The notes beneath the pieces are model-generated. The model searched no databases and was not told the DNA's origin. It worked only from the letters and a program-made list of their open reading frames with translations. Below, one piece after another: positions 22,063 through 33,758 of a stretch of DNA of 39,679 bases. A program made the position numbers and the translations under genes. Each line of letters opens with the position of its first letter. The first letter of the stretch is position 1. The stretch comes from DATJLQ01 sp035509415 (GTDB lineage Bacteria; Pseudomonadota; Alphaproteobacteria; JACZXZ01), in contig DATJLQ010000178.1 in the NCBI GenBank assembly GCA_035509415.1, positions 1 through 39,679 of the forward strand, in the 5' to 3' direction.

Positions 22063-24632
22063 GGGCCGATGGGCCGGGCCTCGGTCTCGCCTTCGCCCTC
22101 GCGCGGCGCGAATTGCGCGGAGGGTTCGGGCGTGGCTTCCGCGGCTTCCGCGTCTTCCTCGCCTGCCTCGTGCTCGGGGTCGGCGCCATCGCCGCGGTCG
22201 GCACGCTGGGCGACGCGGTCGACCGCGCCCTCACCGACGACGCGCGCACGCTTCTAGGCGGCGACGCGGAGCTCACAATCGGCTACCGCACGGCGACTCC
22301 GGCCGAGCTCGCCTCGCTCGACGCCTCGGGCACGGTCTCCGGGACCGTCGATATGCGCGCCATGGTACGCGCGGCGATCCCCGGCCAAGGGACCGGAAAG
22401 CGCTTCCTCATCGAGCTCAAGGCGGTCGATCGGCGCTATCCCCTCTTCGGCACATTGGTGCTTGCCCCCGCCGTCCCGCGCGCGGAGCTGTTCGCCGAGC
22501 GCGACGGCGTTTGGGGTGCCGCGGTCGACCGCGAGGCGCTCGACCGGCTCGGGCTCAAGCTCGGCGAGACGGTCAAGGTGGGTGCCGCGACCTACCAGCT
22601 GCGCGCGGCGATCGAGAGCGAGCCCGATCGCGGCTCGGCCACCTTCATCCTGGGCCCGCGCTTCATGGTCGGCCGCGCGAGCCTCGCCGCCACCAAGCTG
22701 ATCGAGCCCGGAAGCCTCGTCTATTACCATTACCGCGTGAAGCTTCCGCCCGGGCGCGCGGTCGGGCCCTGGCTCGACCGCATCGAGGCCGCGTTTCCCG
22801 ACGCGGGCTGGCGCGCGCGCAGCTTCGACAATGCGGCGCCGCGCCTCAAGACCTTCCTCGACCGCATCGCCCTCTATCTCGTTCTCGTGGGCCTGACCTC
22901 GCTCCTGGTCGGCGGCGTCGGCGTCGCGAACGCGATCAAGGCCTATCTCGACCGGCGCGCGACCACGATCGCGATCCTGAAATGCCTGGGCGCCCCCGCG
23001 CGCCTCGTGTTCCAGGTCTATTTCATCGAGACCCTCGCGCTCGCCTTCGTCGGCATCGCGCTCGGCCTTGCCCTCGGCGCGCTCGTGCCGATCCTGCTCT
23101 CGGGCACCCTCGCGCGGCTCCTGCCCGTGGTCGCGGACGTGGGACTGGCGCCACGCGCGCTCGCCCTCGCCGCCGCCTATGGACTTCTCACCACGATCGT
23201 CTTCACGCTTTGGCCGTTGGCCCATGCGCGCGACCTCCCGGCGGCGCGGCTGTTCCGCGCCCAGGTGGCACCCGAGCGGCGCTGGCCGCGCGCCCTCGAC
23301 GCGCTCGCGCTCGGCGTCGCCGGGGCCGCACTCGCGGCACTCACGATCCTGAGTGCCGCACAACGGCCGATCGCTCTCTGGTTCGTGCTCGGGTCGGTTG
23401 CGAGCTTCGCCGCGTTCCGCGCCGCCGCCTGGATCGTGGCGCGCCTCGCGCGCGCTTCGGGGAAACTGCATCGGCTTTTCGCGGGGGCCCCGACGCTGCG
23501 TTTGGCGCTCGCGAATCTCCACCGGCCCGCGGCCCCCACGGCGAGCGTCATTCTCTCGCTCGGCGTCGGCCTCACGCTCTTCATCGCCGTGGCGCTGGTC
23601 GAGGGCAACATCGCGCGCGAGGTGACCGAGGAGCTGCCGCGCGACGCGCCGTCCTTCTTCTTCATCGACATCCAGCCCGACCAGGTCGCCCCCTTCGACC
23701 GCGCGGTGCGCGCCGTGCCGGGGGCTGGCGCCATCGAGCAGGTGCCGAGCCTCCGGGGACGCATCGTGGCACTCAACGGCGTTCCCGCCGCGCGCGCCAA
23801 GATCGACCCGCGCGGCGCCTGGGCGCTCGACAGCGACCGCGGCCTCACCTATGCGGCCTCGCCGCCGCGCGGCACGCGCCTCGTCGCCGGCCGCTGGTGG
23901 CCCGCGGACTATCGCGGCCCGCCGCTGGTCTCGCTCGATGCGGGTGTCGCGCACGATTTCCATCTCGGCATCGGCGACACGATCACGGTCAACGTGCTCG
24001 GGCGCGAGCTCACCGCGCGCATCGCCTCGCTGCGCGACGTGGATTGGCGCTCCCTCGGCATCAATTTCGTCATGCTGTTCTCGCCCGGCATCCTCGACGG
24101 CGCGCCCCAGACCTACATCGCGACCGTGCATTCGACGCCGGCGGCCGAGGAGCCGCTGCTCGGCACCCTCACCGACCGCTTCCCCAACGTGACCGCGATC
24201 CGGGTCAAGGACGCGCTCGACGCGGTCGCGGACATTCTCGCCAATGTCGGCGTCGCGGTGCGGCTCACGGCCCTCTTCACGTTTGCGGCCGGCATCCTCG
24301 TCCTCGGCGGCGCGATCGCGGCCGAGCATCGCCGACGCACCTACGACGCCGTGGTGCTCAAGGTGCTGGGGGCCACGCGCGCGACGCTGCTCGCCGCCTT
24401 TCTCATCGAGTTCGGCATATTGGGGGCCGCGTCGGCCGCGGTCGCCGCCGCCCTCGGCACGCTCGCGGGCTGGCTGGTCACGACGCGCATCATGCACGCG
24501 GGTTGGGCTTTCCTTCCGGGCCCGGTCGCGGCGACGCTCGCGGGCGCCACCCTCCTCACCCTGGTCCTGGGCTATCTCGGAACCTGGCGCGCCCTCGGCC
24601 GCAGCGCCGCTCCGGTGCTGCGCGAGCCCTAG
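22059..24632 (+). CDS. ybbP: FtsX/YbbP-family ABC transporter permease
   Basis: An 857-residue MacB-superfamily permease made of two FtsX domains, as in E. coli YbbP. An N-terminal membrane helix (FRVFLACLVLGVGAIAAVGT) precedes a large periplasmic domain. A core of three helices with the ANAIKAYLDRRATTIAILKC cytoplasmic motif follows, and a second similar half ends with RRTYDAVVLKVLGATRATLL. It probably extracts or moves lipidic substrates using YbbA. The GTG start at 22059 overlaps the ybbA stop and places the first helix correctly; upstream in-frame codons lie inside ybbA. Length is close to the 800-850 norm. Confidence 0.93.
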   Translation: MRADGPGLGLAFALARRELRGGFGRGFRGFRVFLACLVLGVGAIAAVGTLGDAVDRALTDDARTLLGGDAELTIGYRTATPAELASLDASGTVSGTVDMRAMVRAAIPGQGTGKRFLIELKAVDRRYPLFGTLVLAPAVPRAELFAERDGVWGAAVDREALDRLGLKLGETVKVGAATYQLRAAIESEPDRGSATFILGPRFMVGRASLAATKLIEPGSLVYYHYRVKLPPGRAVGPWLDRIEAAFPDAGWRARSFDNAAPRLKTFLDRIALYLVLVGLTSLLVGGVGVANAIKAYLDRRATTIAILKCLGAPARLVFQVYFIETLALAFVGIALGLALGALVPILLSGTLARLLPVVADVGLAPRALALAAAYGLLTTIVFTLWPLAHARDLPAARLFRAQVAPERRWPRALDALALGVAGAALAALTILSAAQRPIALWFVLGSVASFAAFRAAAWIVARLARASGKLHRLFAGAPTLRLALANLHRPAAPTASVILSLGVGLTLFIAVALVEGNIAREVTEELPRDAPSFFFIDIQPDQVAPFDRAVRAVPGAGAIEQVPSLRGRIVALNGVPAARAKIDPRGAWALDSDRGLTYAASPPRGTRLVAGRWWPADYRGPPLVSLDAGVAHDFHLGIGDTITVNVLGRELTARIASLRDVDWRSLGINFVMLFSPGILDGAPQTYIATVHSTPAAEEPLLGTLTDRFPNVTAIRVKDALDAVADILANVGVAVRLTALFTFAAGILVLGGAIAAEHRRRTYDAVVLKVLGATRATLLAAFLIEFGILGAASAAVAAALGTLAGWLVTTRIMHAGWAFLPGPVAATLAGATLLTLVLGYLGTWRALGRSAAPVLREP

Positions 24633-24865
24633 GAATAGGGGCCGCCGCCGCCGCGACCCCGCCACCGCCGGTAGTGCCTGCAACGCGGGCTTGTGCTAGA
24701 AATAACAAAAAGTTCACCGCGTCGGGCGGCCGCTCGAGGGGACGAGGGCCGGGGCGCGGACGTGCTTGCGGGATCGGGGGTCCCGCCGGCCACGAGGCGG
24801 GGGAACATGACCCGAGACCCGATCCAGGTTCCAGCCTTGGTCCGGGCGCAGCGCGGCTCACCGTC

Positions 24866-27412
<2,547 letters not shown>

Positions 27413-27577
27413 GCGCCCGCGCTAAGCCCCTGAAATTCAACCGCGAGGGGCAGAATACGGTTGATTTCCGGGGGCGGAAGCCCAAAATAACCGCCGAACG
27501 ACCGGACGGGCCGACGAAACCCGGGCCGGCGCACAGAGGCAAGACCCCGATCGGGGCCAACGGACAGAGGTTTCGCC

Positions 27578-28294
27578 ATGGACATTCGCGACCAAGGGCG
27601 CGTCGTGACGCCGGCGTTCGAGCGCGCCGAGATCGACCAGGGGCTGCGCAGCTACATGCTGCGGGTCTACAACTACATGGCCTCGGGCCTGGCGCTCACG
27701 GGCATCGTGGCCTACGCCGTGGCGAGCTCGCCCGCGGCGATGCGCGCCATCTTCGGCACACCCCTCCAGTGGGTCGCGATCTTCGCGCCGCTGATCCTGG
27801 TGTTCGTGCTGAGCGCGCGCATCAACTCGATGAAGGCCTCGACCGCCCACGCGCTGTTCTGGCTCTACGCCGGATTGATGGGCATCTCGCTCGCCTCGAT
27901 CTTCATGATCTATACCGGCACCTCGATCGCGCGCGTCTTCTTCATCTCGGCGGGCTCGTTCGCGGGCCTCAGCCTCTACGGCTACACCACCAAGCGCGAT
28001 CTCTCCGGGATGGCGTCGTTCCTGATGGTGGGGCTGATCGGCGTGGTGCTCGCCTCGCTCGTCAACCTGTTCCTGCACTCGACCGGCATGCAGTTCGCGA
28101 TTTCGGTGATCGGCGTGCTGGTGTTCGCGGGCCTCACCGCCTACGACACGCAGAACATCAAGGAGCTTTACGTCGCGAGCGATTCGGGCGAGATCGCGGC
28201 GAAGAAGTCGGTGATCGGCGCGTTGCGCCTCTACCTCGACTTCCTCAACATCTTCCTGTTTCTCTTGCAGCTGTTCGGCAACCAGCGCAGCTAG
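27578..28294 (+). CDS. Bax inhibitor-1 / YccA family membrane protein
   Basis: A 238-residue integral membrane protein with seven predicted helices. Family features include LRSYMLRVYNYMASGLALTG, YTTKRDLSGM, and the TAYDTQNIKELY segment after helix 6, which carries the conserved Asp of the pH-gated calcium leak site. Bacterial members (YccA, YetJ) influence FtsH proteolysis or conduct calcium. The ATG at 27578 has AGAGG ten bases upstream. A 165-base gap separates it from the kinase and contains a perfect CCCCGATCGGGG palindrome (27546-27557). A strong terminator follows at 28322. Confidence 0.95.
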   Translation: MDIRDQGRVVTPAFERAEIDQGLRSYMLRVYNYMASGLALTGIVAYAVASSPAAMRAIFGTPLQWVAIFAPLILVFVLSARINSMKASTAHALFWLYAGLMGISLASIFMIYTGTSIARVFFISAGSFAGLSLYGYTTKRDLSGMASFLMVGLIGVVLASLVNLFLHSTGMQFAISVIGVLVFAGLTAYDTQNIKELYVASDSGEIAAKKSVIGALRLYLDFLNIFLFLLQLFGNQRS

Positions 28295-28321
28295 CCGGCG
28301 GCAAAAGGCGATCCTCGATCC

Positions 28322-28355
28322 ACGGCCCGGAGCCTCGCTCCGGGCCGTTTCGTTT
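28322..28355 (+). terminator. Rho-independent terminator after the Bax-inhibitor-1 family gene
   Basis: ACGGCCCGGAGC and GCTCCGGGCCGT form a perfect 12-base stem with a 3-base loop (ctc), followed by TTCGTTT. It lies 28 bases after the stop codon. Confidence 0.85.
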
Positions 28356-28381
28356 GCGCACGCGCCACGCGCCGCGCGCCC

Positions 28382-29506
28382 TCAGGGCACCAGGATTTGG
28401 CGCACCGTCGCCCCGGCCGCGAGCCGGTCGAACGCCATGTTGATCTCCTCGAGCTTGACGTGCTCGTTCACGAGCCGGTCGACCGGGAGCCGCCCCGCCT
28501 GATGGAGCGCGATATAGCGCGGCACGTCGCGCAACGGCACGCAGCTCCCGAGATAGCTCCCCTTGAGCGTGCGCTCCTCGGCGATCAGGCTCGTGTGCTG
28601 GATCGCGTATTTGTCGTTGGGATGGCTCAAGCCCACGGTGACCGTGGTGCCGCCGCGCTTGGTCGCGCGGTAGGCGATGTCGAGGGCGTCGACCGAGCCC
28701 GCCGCCTCGATCGCGTACTCGACGCCGCCTTGGGTCGCATCCTTGACGTTCTCGACCACCTTGGGGTCCGACGCGTCGAACGCGTCGGTCGCGCCGAGCT
28801 GGCGCGCGAGCTCGCGCTTCCGCGCCAAGGGATCGATCGCGACCACGCGGCGCGCGCCGAGATGGATCGCGGCGAGCATGGCCGAAAGCCCGACGCCGCC
28901 GAGGCCCACGACCGCGACCGTCGCCCCCACCGGCACTTGGGCCGCGTTGAACACGGCGCCGGCCCCGGTGATGACCGCGCAGCCGAAGAGCGCCGCGACG
29001 TCGAGCGGCAGCGACCGGTCGATCTTGACGAGCGAGCGGCGCGACGCGACCGCGTATTGCGCGAAGCACGAGACGCCGACCTGGTGGTTGATTTCCTCCG
29101 CGCCCTTGTGAAGCCGGCGCGCGCCCGAGAGCAGCGTGCCCGCTACACTGGTCGCGAAGCCCGGCTCGCACAACGCCGGCCGGCCCGTGGCGCAGGGCTC
29201 GCAATGGCCGCAGCTCGGCCGGAACACCATCACCACATGGTCGCCCGGCTTCAGGTCCTTGACCCCGGCGCCGACCTCCTCGACCACCGCCGACGCCTCG
29301 TGCCCGACCACGAGCGGCAGCGGCCACACCCGCACCCCCGCCATCACCGAGAGATCGGAATGGCACAGGCCCGCGGCGGCGATGCGCACCAGAACCTCGC
29401 CCTCGCCCGGCGGGTCGAGGTCGATCTCCTCGATCGCGAGCGGCTTCGAGGTCGCGTAAGGAAAGGACTTGCCCATCTGGCGCAAGACGGCGGCCTTGAT
29501 CTTCAT
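28382..29506 (-). CDS. Zinc-dependent alcohol dehydrogenase (MDR family)
   Basis: A 374-residue medium-chain dehydrogenase. Catalytic zinc ligands are Cys48 (GLCHSD) and the GHE motif (His69, Glu70). The structural zinc lobe has Cys99, 102, 105 and 113 (CGHCEPCATGRPALC). The Rossmann motif VVGLGGVGLSA and RRVVAIDPLARK with an Asp suggest NAD preference. Overall it resembles class III-like aldehyde/alcohol or S-(hydroxymethyl)thiol dehydrogenases, but the substrate is not certain. ATG 29506 follows a GGGAGGATGCG ribosome site. It lies 83 bases downstream of egtD on the same strand and may be read from the same transcript. Confidence 0.9.
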   Translation of the reverse strand: MKIKAAVLRQMGKSFPYATSKPLAIEEIDLDPPGEGEVLVRIAAAGLCHSDLSVMAGVRVWPLPLVVGHEASAVVEEVGAGVKDLKPGDHVVMVFRPSCGHCEPCATGRPALCEPGFATSVAGTLLSGARRLHKGAEEINHQVGVSCFAQYAVASRRSLVKIDRSLPLDVAALFGCAVITGAGAVFNAAQVPVGATVAVVGLGGVGLSAMLAAIHLGARRVVAIDPLARKRELARQLGATDAFDASDPKVVENVKDATQGGVEYAIEAAGSVDALDIAYRATKRGGTTVTVGLSHPNDKYAIQHTSLIAEERTLKGSYLGSCVPLRDVPRYIALHQAGRLPVDRLVNEHVKLEEINMAFDRLAAGATVRQILVP

Positions 29507-29589
29507 CGCATCCTCCCGAAAGACGTTTCCCGTCGAATTCCCGCGCGTTCGCCGCGCGTGTGTCGGTCGTGCGTGTCTTCGCCCGCGCG

Positions 29590-30594
29590 TCAGACCGCGC
29601 GCGCGAGCGTGAGTCCGAACCACGCCTTGGCGTCGGTCCATTGGCGCGCGACCTCGAAGCCGTGCGCCGCGAGCTCGGCCGCGAACGACGCGAGCTCGAA
29701 CTTGCGCGAGATTTCGGTCTCGATGCGCTCGCCGGCCTCGAGCTCGATCTCGAGCCCGAGGGCGGCGAGGGCGACGCGCTGCGCTGCGCGGCTCTCGAGG
29801 TGCATCTCGATCTGGCGCTTGTCGCGCGCATAGAACGCGACGTGGGCGAAGGAATCGAGCGCGAAGTCGGCGCGGAAGCGCCGGTTGACGTGGCGCAGGA
29901 TGTTGAGGTTGAAGGCGGCCGTCACCCCCTCGGCGTCGTTGTAGGCGGCCTCGATCACGGCCGGGTCCTTCTCGAGGTCGGTGCCGACCAGAAATCCGTC
30001 GCCGGGGGCGAGGGTCGCGCGCACGCGCGCCAGAAATTGGCGCGTCTCGCCGGGATCGAGATTGCCGATCGTGCTGCCGAGGAACAGCACGAGGCGCGGT
30101 CCCTCGACCGGGACGCGCGTCGCGAGAGCCGCAAGCCCGGCCTCGTAGGTCGCGACCACGCCCTGCACCGCGAGCGACGGGTAACGCGCCGTGAGCGCCG
30201 CCGCCGCGACGCCCAGGCTCGAGTCGCTCACGTCGATCGCGCTGTAGGCGAGCGGGCCGCCGTGCGCGCGGTAGGCGTCGATCAGAAGGCGCGTCTTGGT
30301 GGCGGCTCCGCTGCCGAGCTCGACGAGATGGGCGGGGCCGGCGAGGGCCGCGATCTCGGCCGCGCGCTCGGCGAGGAGCGCGTGCTCGGTGCGCGTGAGG
30401 TAATATTCCGGCAGCTCGCAGATGCGCTCGAACAGGCGCGAGCCGCGCTCGTCGTAGAACAGGCGGCAGGGAAGGCGCCGCGGGCGCTGGACGAGCCCGC
30501 GCACGATCTCGCGCTCCTCGTCGGCGTCCGCACCGGGCGCCTCGACGATGGTGAGCGCCGAGCGCCCGCCGCGCGCGCGGCCGGAATCGGCCAT
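29590..30594 (-). CDS. egtD: L-histidine N-alpha-methyltransferase EgtD
   Basis: Trimethylates histidine to hercynine with S-adenosylmethionine, the first step of ergothioneine synthesis. The 334-residue protein has the family opening RRLPCRLFYDERGSRLFERI and CELPEYYLTRTEHALL. The SAM site is LVELGSGAATKTRLLIDAYR, and LVLFLGSTIGNLDP, then AFNLNILRHVNRRFRADFAL, are EgtD-specific. It starts four bases after the egtB stop, so the two form an operon with egtB first. Residue pattern and length (about 320-335) are normal. Confidence 0.96.
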   Translation of the reverse strand: MADSGRARGGRSALTIVEAPGADADEEREIVRGLVQRPRRLPCRLFYDERGSRLFERICELPEYYLTRTEHALLAERAAEIAALAGPAHLVELGSGAATKTRLLIDAYRAHGGPLAYSAIDVSDSSLGVAAAALTARYPSLAVQGVVATYEAGLAALATRVPVEGPRLVLFLGSTIGNLDPGETRQFLARVRATLAPGDGFLVGTDLEKDPAVIEAAYNDAEGVTAAFNLNILRHVNRRFRADFALDSFAHVAFYARDKRQIEMHLESRAAQRVALAALGLEIELEAGERIETEISRKFELASFAAELAAHGFEVARQWTDAKAWFGLTLARAV

Positions 30595-30598
30595 GGTC

Positions 30599-31708
30599 TC
30601 AGAGATCCTGCGCATAGCGGAAGCCCGCGAAGATTTGCCGCGTCCAGGGCTCGTACCAATTGCGGAAGCTCGTCCTGAGGCACGCGGGCCCCGTGGCCCA
30701 GCTCCCGCCCTTGAGCACGCGATGGCGGCCGTCGAAATAGGCCGCCGAATAGCCCGGATAGGGGAACGGCACGAAGCCGGCATAGGGCGCGAAGGTGGTC
30801 GCGGTCCATTGCCACACTTCGCCGAAGAGTGCCGAGCCCGCGAAGGAAGCGGCGCGCTCCCATTCGGATTCGCTCGGGAGACGCGCGCCGATCGAGCGGC
30901 AAAAGGCCTCCGCCTCGTAGGCCGACACGCCATGGACCGGGAGATCGTCCGCACCTTCGACCCAATGGAGCGGACGCTCGACGCCGTGGGACGCGCGCCA
31001 GCGCCAGCCCTCCTCGGACCAAAGCGCTTCCGCGCGATAGCCGCCGTCGGCGATGAAACGGCGGTAGCGGCCCTGGCTCACGGGCTCGGCCGAGAGGCGG
31101 AACGCGCCGAGCTCGACCGCGTGGGGTGCGCGCTCGTTGTCGAGCGCCTCGTCGCCGTCGTCGCCTTGAGTGAGGCGCCCCGCCGGCACCGCGATCGTAG
31201 CCCCCTCGTCGCGCGCGCGGCTGAGCTCGGCGGGCGGCGCGCGGTCGATGCCGGAAAGCCGGCGCAGGATGGCGATGGTCTCGGCGTGCATGGTCTCGTG
31301 CTGGACGATGAAGCGCCAGGTGCGCGCCCCGGGCTCGAGCGCGTCCGCCTCGAGGCGCGCCTCAACGAGCGCGCGCACATGGGCGAGGTAATCGAACAGA
31401 TCCCGCCGTGCCGGGAGCTTGCGCCGCTCGGCCTTCGCGAAGCCGTCCTGGCGCATGAGGCGCCGCCATTCGGGCCGCAGGTCGGTGCCCGGCGCCAGCC
31501 ACAGCGCCTCGGTATAGGCGATATGGCCGAGATGCCAGCCGATCGGGCTGAACTCGGGATCGGGCTGGGCGCAAAGTGCTGCGTCGTCGAGCGCCTCGAC
31601 CCGCGCGAGCGTCTCGGCGCGCGCCGCGGCAAGGCCCGCGCCGAGCGAATGGCCGGGCTCCGGAGCGTGGGCTGGGCTGCGGGAAAGGGAGGCGACGCTC
31701 ACGCTCAT
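30599..31708 (-). CDS. egtB: Hercynine oxygenase (sulfoxide synthase) EgtB
   Basis: Iron enzyme that joins hercynine and a thiol donor with oxygen. The 369-residue protein has an N-terminal DinB-like domain with the iron-binding histidines (GWHLGHIAYTE, His59/62, and QHETMHAET with His137 and His141). The C-terminal formylglycine-generating-enzyme fold includes GEVWQWTATTFAPY, KGGSWAT and FRNWYEPWTRQIFAGFRYA. No EgtA or EgtC is nearby, which suggests use of cysteine or an alternative donor as in many proteobacteria. The start ATG at 31708 (MSVSVASLSRS) is the likeliest; a longer frame to 31837 looks non-coding. Confidence 0.95.
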   Translation of the reverse strand: MSVSVASLSRSPAHAPEPGHSLGAGLAAARAETLARVEALDDAALCAQPDPEFSPIGWHLGHIAYTEALWLAPGTDLRPEWRRLMRQDGFAKAERRKLPARRDLFDYLAHVRALVEARLEADALEPGARTWRFIVQHETMHAETIAILRRLSGIDRAPPAELSRARDEGATIAVPAGRLTQGDDGDEALDNERAPHAVELGAFRLSAEPVSQGRYRRFIADGGYRAEALWSEEGWRWRASHGVERPLHWVEGADDLPVHGVSAYEAEAFCRSIGARLPSESEWERAASFAGSALFGEVWQWTATTFAPYAGFVPFPYPGYSAAYFDGRHRVLKGGSWATGPACLRTSFRNWYEPWTRQIFAGFRYAQDL

Positions 31709-31896
31709 CCTCGCGCTATTTCTCCGAGGGGTTGTAGAAGTTGCGACGACGGACCGGGAAGGCGGTACGGGACGTGCCGTCATTGTTTCACGAAACCCGG
31801 AGGTCGTGAACCCCTCCTTAGGGGGAGGCTGCCCCAACCGGCCGGAAATGCCGGCGCCCGCTCGAGACCCCCGCGGACGCTGCGGCCGGTAGGGAA

Positions 31897-32877
31897 TTAA
31901 TCAAGAAAATCCTCGATATATTCCCGCACGATGGAATCGATGTCCGGATCCCGCGCGAGGCCGAGGGACCGGGCCTTGGCCGAGCCGGTGCGGCGCGCCC
32001 AGCCCGCGACGATGCGCTGGATCGCGGGATCGGGCGCCATCTCGATGGGCCCGAGCGTGCGCCCGCCCGCGACCCGCTTCAGGCCCTGGATCATCTCGGC
32101 GACGCTCACGTCGAGGCTCGGGAAGCCGACCGCGCGGTCGGCGCCGATCGCCTCGCCCGCGGCCTCGTGGAGCCGGATCAGGTTTCCGACCGCCGTGCGA
32201 TAGCCCGAGAGCGGCATCATGGTGTCGAGGGTCACGGGCAGGCGGCACGGCTCGCCGTTGAGCGGCTCGCGGAACACGCCGCTCGCGAAGCTCGACGCCG
32301 CCTTGTTGGGCCGGCCCGGGCGCACGACGATGGTGGGCAAGCGCGCCGCGCGCCCGTCGACGAAGCCCTTGCGGCTGTAATCGTTGACCAGGAGCTCGCC
32401 GATCGCCTTGGTCATGCCGTAGGTGGTCTGGGGCGTTTCCTTCGAGAGATCGTCGACCGTCTCGCCCATGGCCGGCGGCCCGAACACGGCTACCGAGCTC
32501 GTGAACACGAGGCGCGGGCGCGAGCCGAGCCGGCGGCACGCCTCGAGGAGATGGCGCGCACCGTCGAGATTGACCCGGAGGGCGAGATCGAAATCCTGCT
32601 CCGCCCCCGCGCTCACGATCGAGGCGAGGTGGAACACCGAGATGTCGGGCCGGTCGATGAGGGCGTCGATCGCCGCGCGCTCGGCGATGTCGCCGAGGAC
32701 GAGCTTCGCGCGCGCGAGGGATGGGGGCAGCGGCGCCCCGGCGCTCGCGTCGAACAGCACCAGCTCGTCGACCGTCTCGGCGCGGCCCGAGGGCCCGGTC
32801 AAGCTGCCGCGCGCGAGGATCGCCTGGGCCAGCATGCGCCCGATAAAGCCGGCGCCGCCGGTGATGACCAGTTTCAT
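31897..32877 (-). CDS. denD: NAD-dependent epimerase/dehydratase, D-erythronate dehydrogenase (DenD) type
   Basis: A 326-residue extended short-chain dehydrogenase. The NAD motif GGAGFIGRMLA opens the protein. LVFTSSVAVFGPP, then TYGMTKAIGELLVNDYSRKG with the Tyr-x3-Lys pair, and LPTIVVRPGRPNKAASSFAS with VFREPLNGE are characteristic of the DenD subgroup, which oxidises D-erythronate or related four-carbon acids at C2. Other pathway genes (otnK, otnC, otnI) are not in the window, so the assignment rests on sequence alone. ATG 32877 has GGGAGG twelve bases upstream. It is divergent from the Nudix gene. Confidence 0.85.
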   Translation of the reverse strand: MKLVITGGAGFIGRMLAQAILARGSLTGPSGRAETVDELVLFDASAGAPLPPSLARAKLVLGDIAERAAIDALIDRPDISVFHLASIVSAGAEQDFDLALRVNLDGARHLLEACRRLGSRPRLVFTSSVAVFGPPAMGETVDDLSKETPQTTYGMTKAIGELLVNDYSRKGFVDGRAARLPTIVVRPGRPNKAASSFASGVFREPLNGEPCRLPVTLDTMMPLSGYRTAVGNLIRLHEAAGEAIGADRAVGFPSLDVSVAEMIQGLKRVAGGRTLGPIEMAPDPAIQRIVAGWARRTGSAKARSLGLARDPDIDSIVREYIEDFLD

Positions 32878-33050
32878 GGCTCCAACCTCCCGCGCGCGCC
32901 CGCGCCGGGCGGCGGGGCTTATGAAGTCGCGCGCTAGAGTGCCGCAGCCGTGGCCTGGGTCAAGCGGGATCGAGGCTGTTTCGGGCCCGGACCCGACCGC
33001 AGACGCCCGCGACGCGACAAGCCGGCCGGCGCGCGCTATCCTCCGAGGCC

Positions 33051-33524
33051 ATGACCGGTCCCATGAAACGCAGCTATCCCGAGCGTCCTTTCGTCGGCGT
33101 CGGCGCGGTCGTGCTGCGCGGCGAGGAGGTGCTGCTGATCCGGCGCGCGAAGGCGCCGCGCGCGGGGACCTGGAGCATCCCGGGCGGCGCGCAGCGCGTG
33201 GGCGAGACGGTGGTTGAGGCCGCGTTGCGCGAGGTGCGCGAGGAATGCGGCATCGAGATCGAGATCGCCGGCATCGTCGCGGTGGTCGATTCGATCGGGC
33301 GCGACGGTGCGGGCGCCGTCGAATATCACTACACGCTGATCGACGTCTCGGCCGAATGGCGCGCGGGCGAGGCGCGCGCGGGCGACGACGCGGCCGAGGT
33401 CGCGTGGGTGCGGCTCGACCGGCTCGAGCCCTACAAGCTCTGGCGCGAGACGGCGCGCGTGATCCGGCTCGCGGTCGAGCGGCGCGCCGCGGCCGACGCC
33501 CCGCCCATCGCGCTCCTGCCCTGA
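33051..33524 (+). CDS. Nudix hydrolase, ADP-ribose pyrophosphatase-like
   Basis: A 157-residue Nudix protein. The 23-residue Nudix box runs from Gly46 to Ile68 and ends in REVREECGI, with all metal-binding glutamates present. WSIPGGAQRVGE before it and the later VEYHYTLIDV strand resemble ADP-ribose or NADH pyrophosphatases and some mutT relatives; the exact nucleotide cannot be assigned. The first ATG at 33051 has GAGG just before it; the second ATG at 33063 (MKRSYPERPF) is also plausible. It is a single gene between denD (divergent) and mlaC. Confidence 0.9.
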   Translation: MTGPMKRSYPERPFVGVGAVVLRGEEVLLIRRAKAPRAGTWSIPGGAQRVGETVVEAALREVREECGIEIEIAGIVAVVDSIGRDGAGAVEYHYTLIDVSAEWRAGEARAGDDAAEVAWVRLDRLEPYKLWRETARVIRLAVERRAAADAPPIALLP

Positions 33525-33559
33525 ACCGTCGCACCGCGCGCTCGGGCCGGGAGGTCGTC

Positions 33560-33649
33560 ACTCAGTTTGAAACAATGGCCGCAGTCCAATTCGCGTCATC
33601 GCCGGACCAAGTCCGGTCATGACACCCAAGCCACGGTTTCAACCTGAGT
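33560..33649. repeat. 90-base imperfect palindromic element with 14-base terminal inverted repeats
   Basis: ACTCAGTTTGAAAC (33560-33573) is complementary to GTTTCAACCTGAGT (33636-33649) at 13 of 14 positions. Inside, GTCAT (33595-33599) pairs with ATGAC (33619-33623), and CCGGAC-CAA-GTCCGG forms the tip. The two arms differ mainly by a nine-base insertion. The whole segment could fold into one long hairpin. It sits in the Nudix-mlaC gap and looks like a REP- or MITE-type repeat. No clear target duplication is seen. Confidence 0.7.
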
Positions 33650-33758
33650 CCCTACCGGCCGGGATCGCCTGTTGCCAGCGGACACGGGCGGTGCCAACAT
33701 GCGCCGCCTTTCGCGCCGGCCCACCCGGCCGACATCGAAACCACGGGGTTCGACGACC

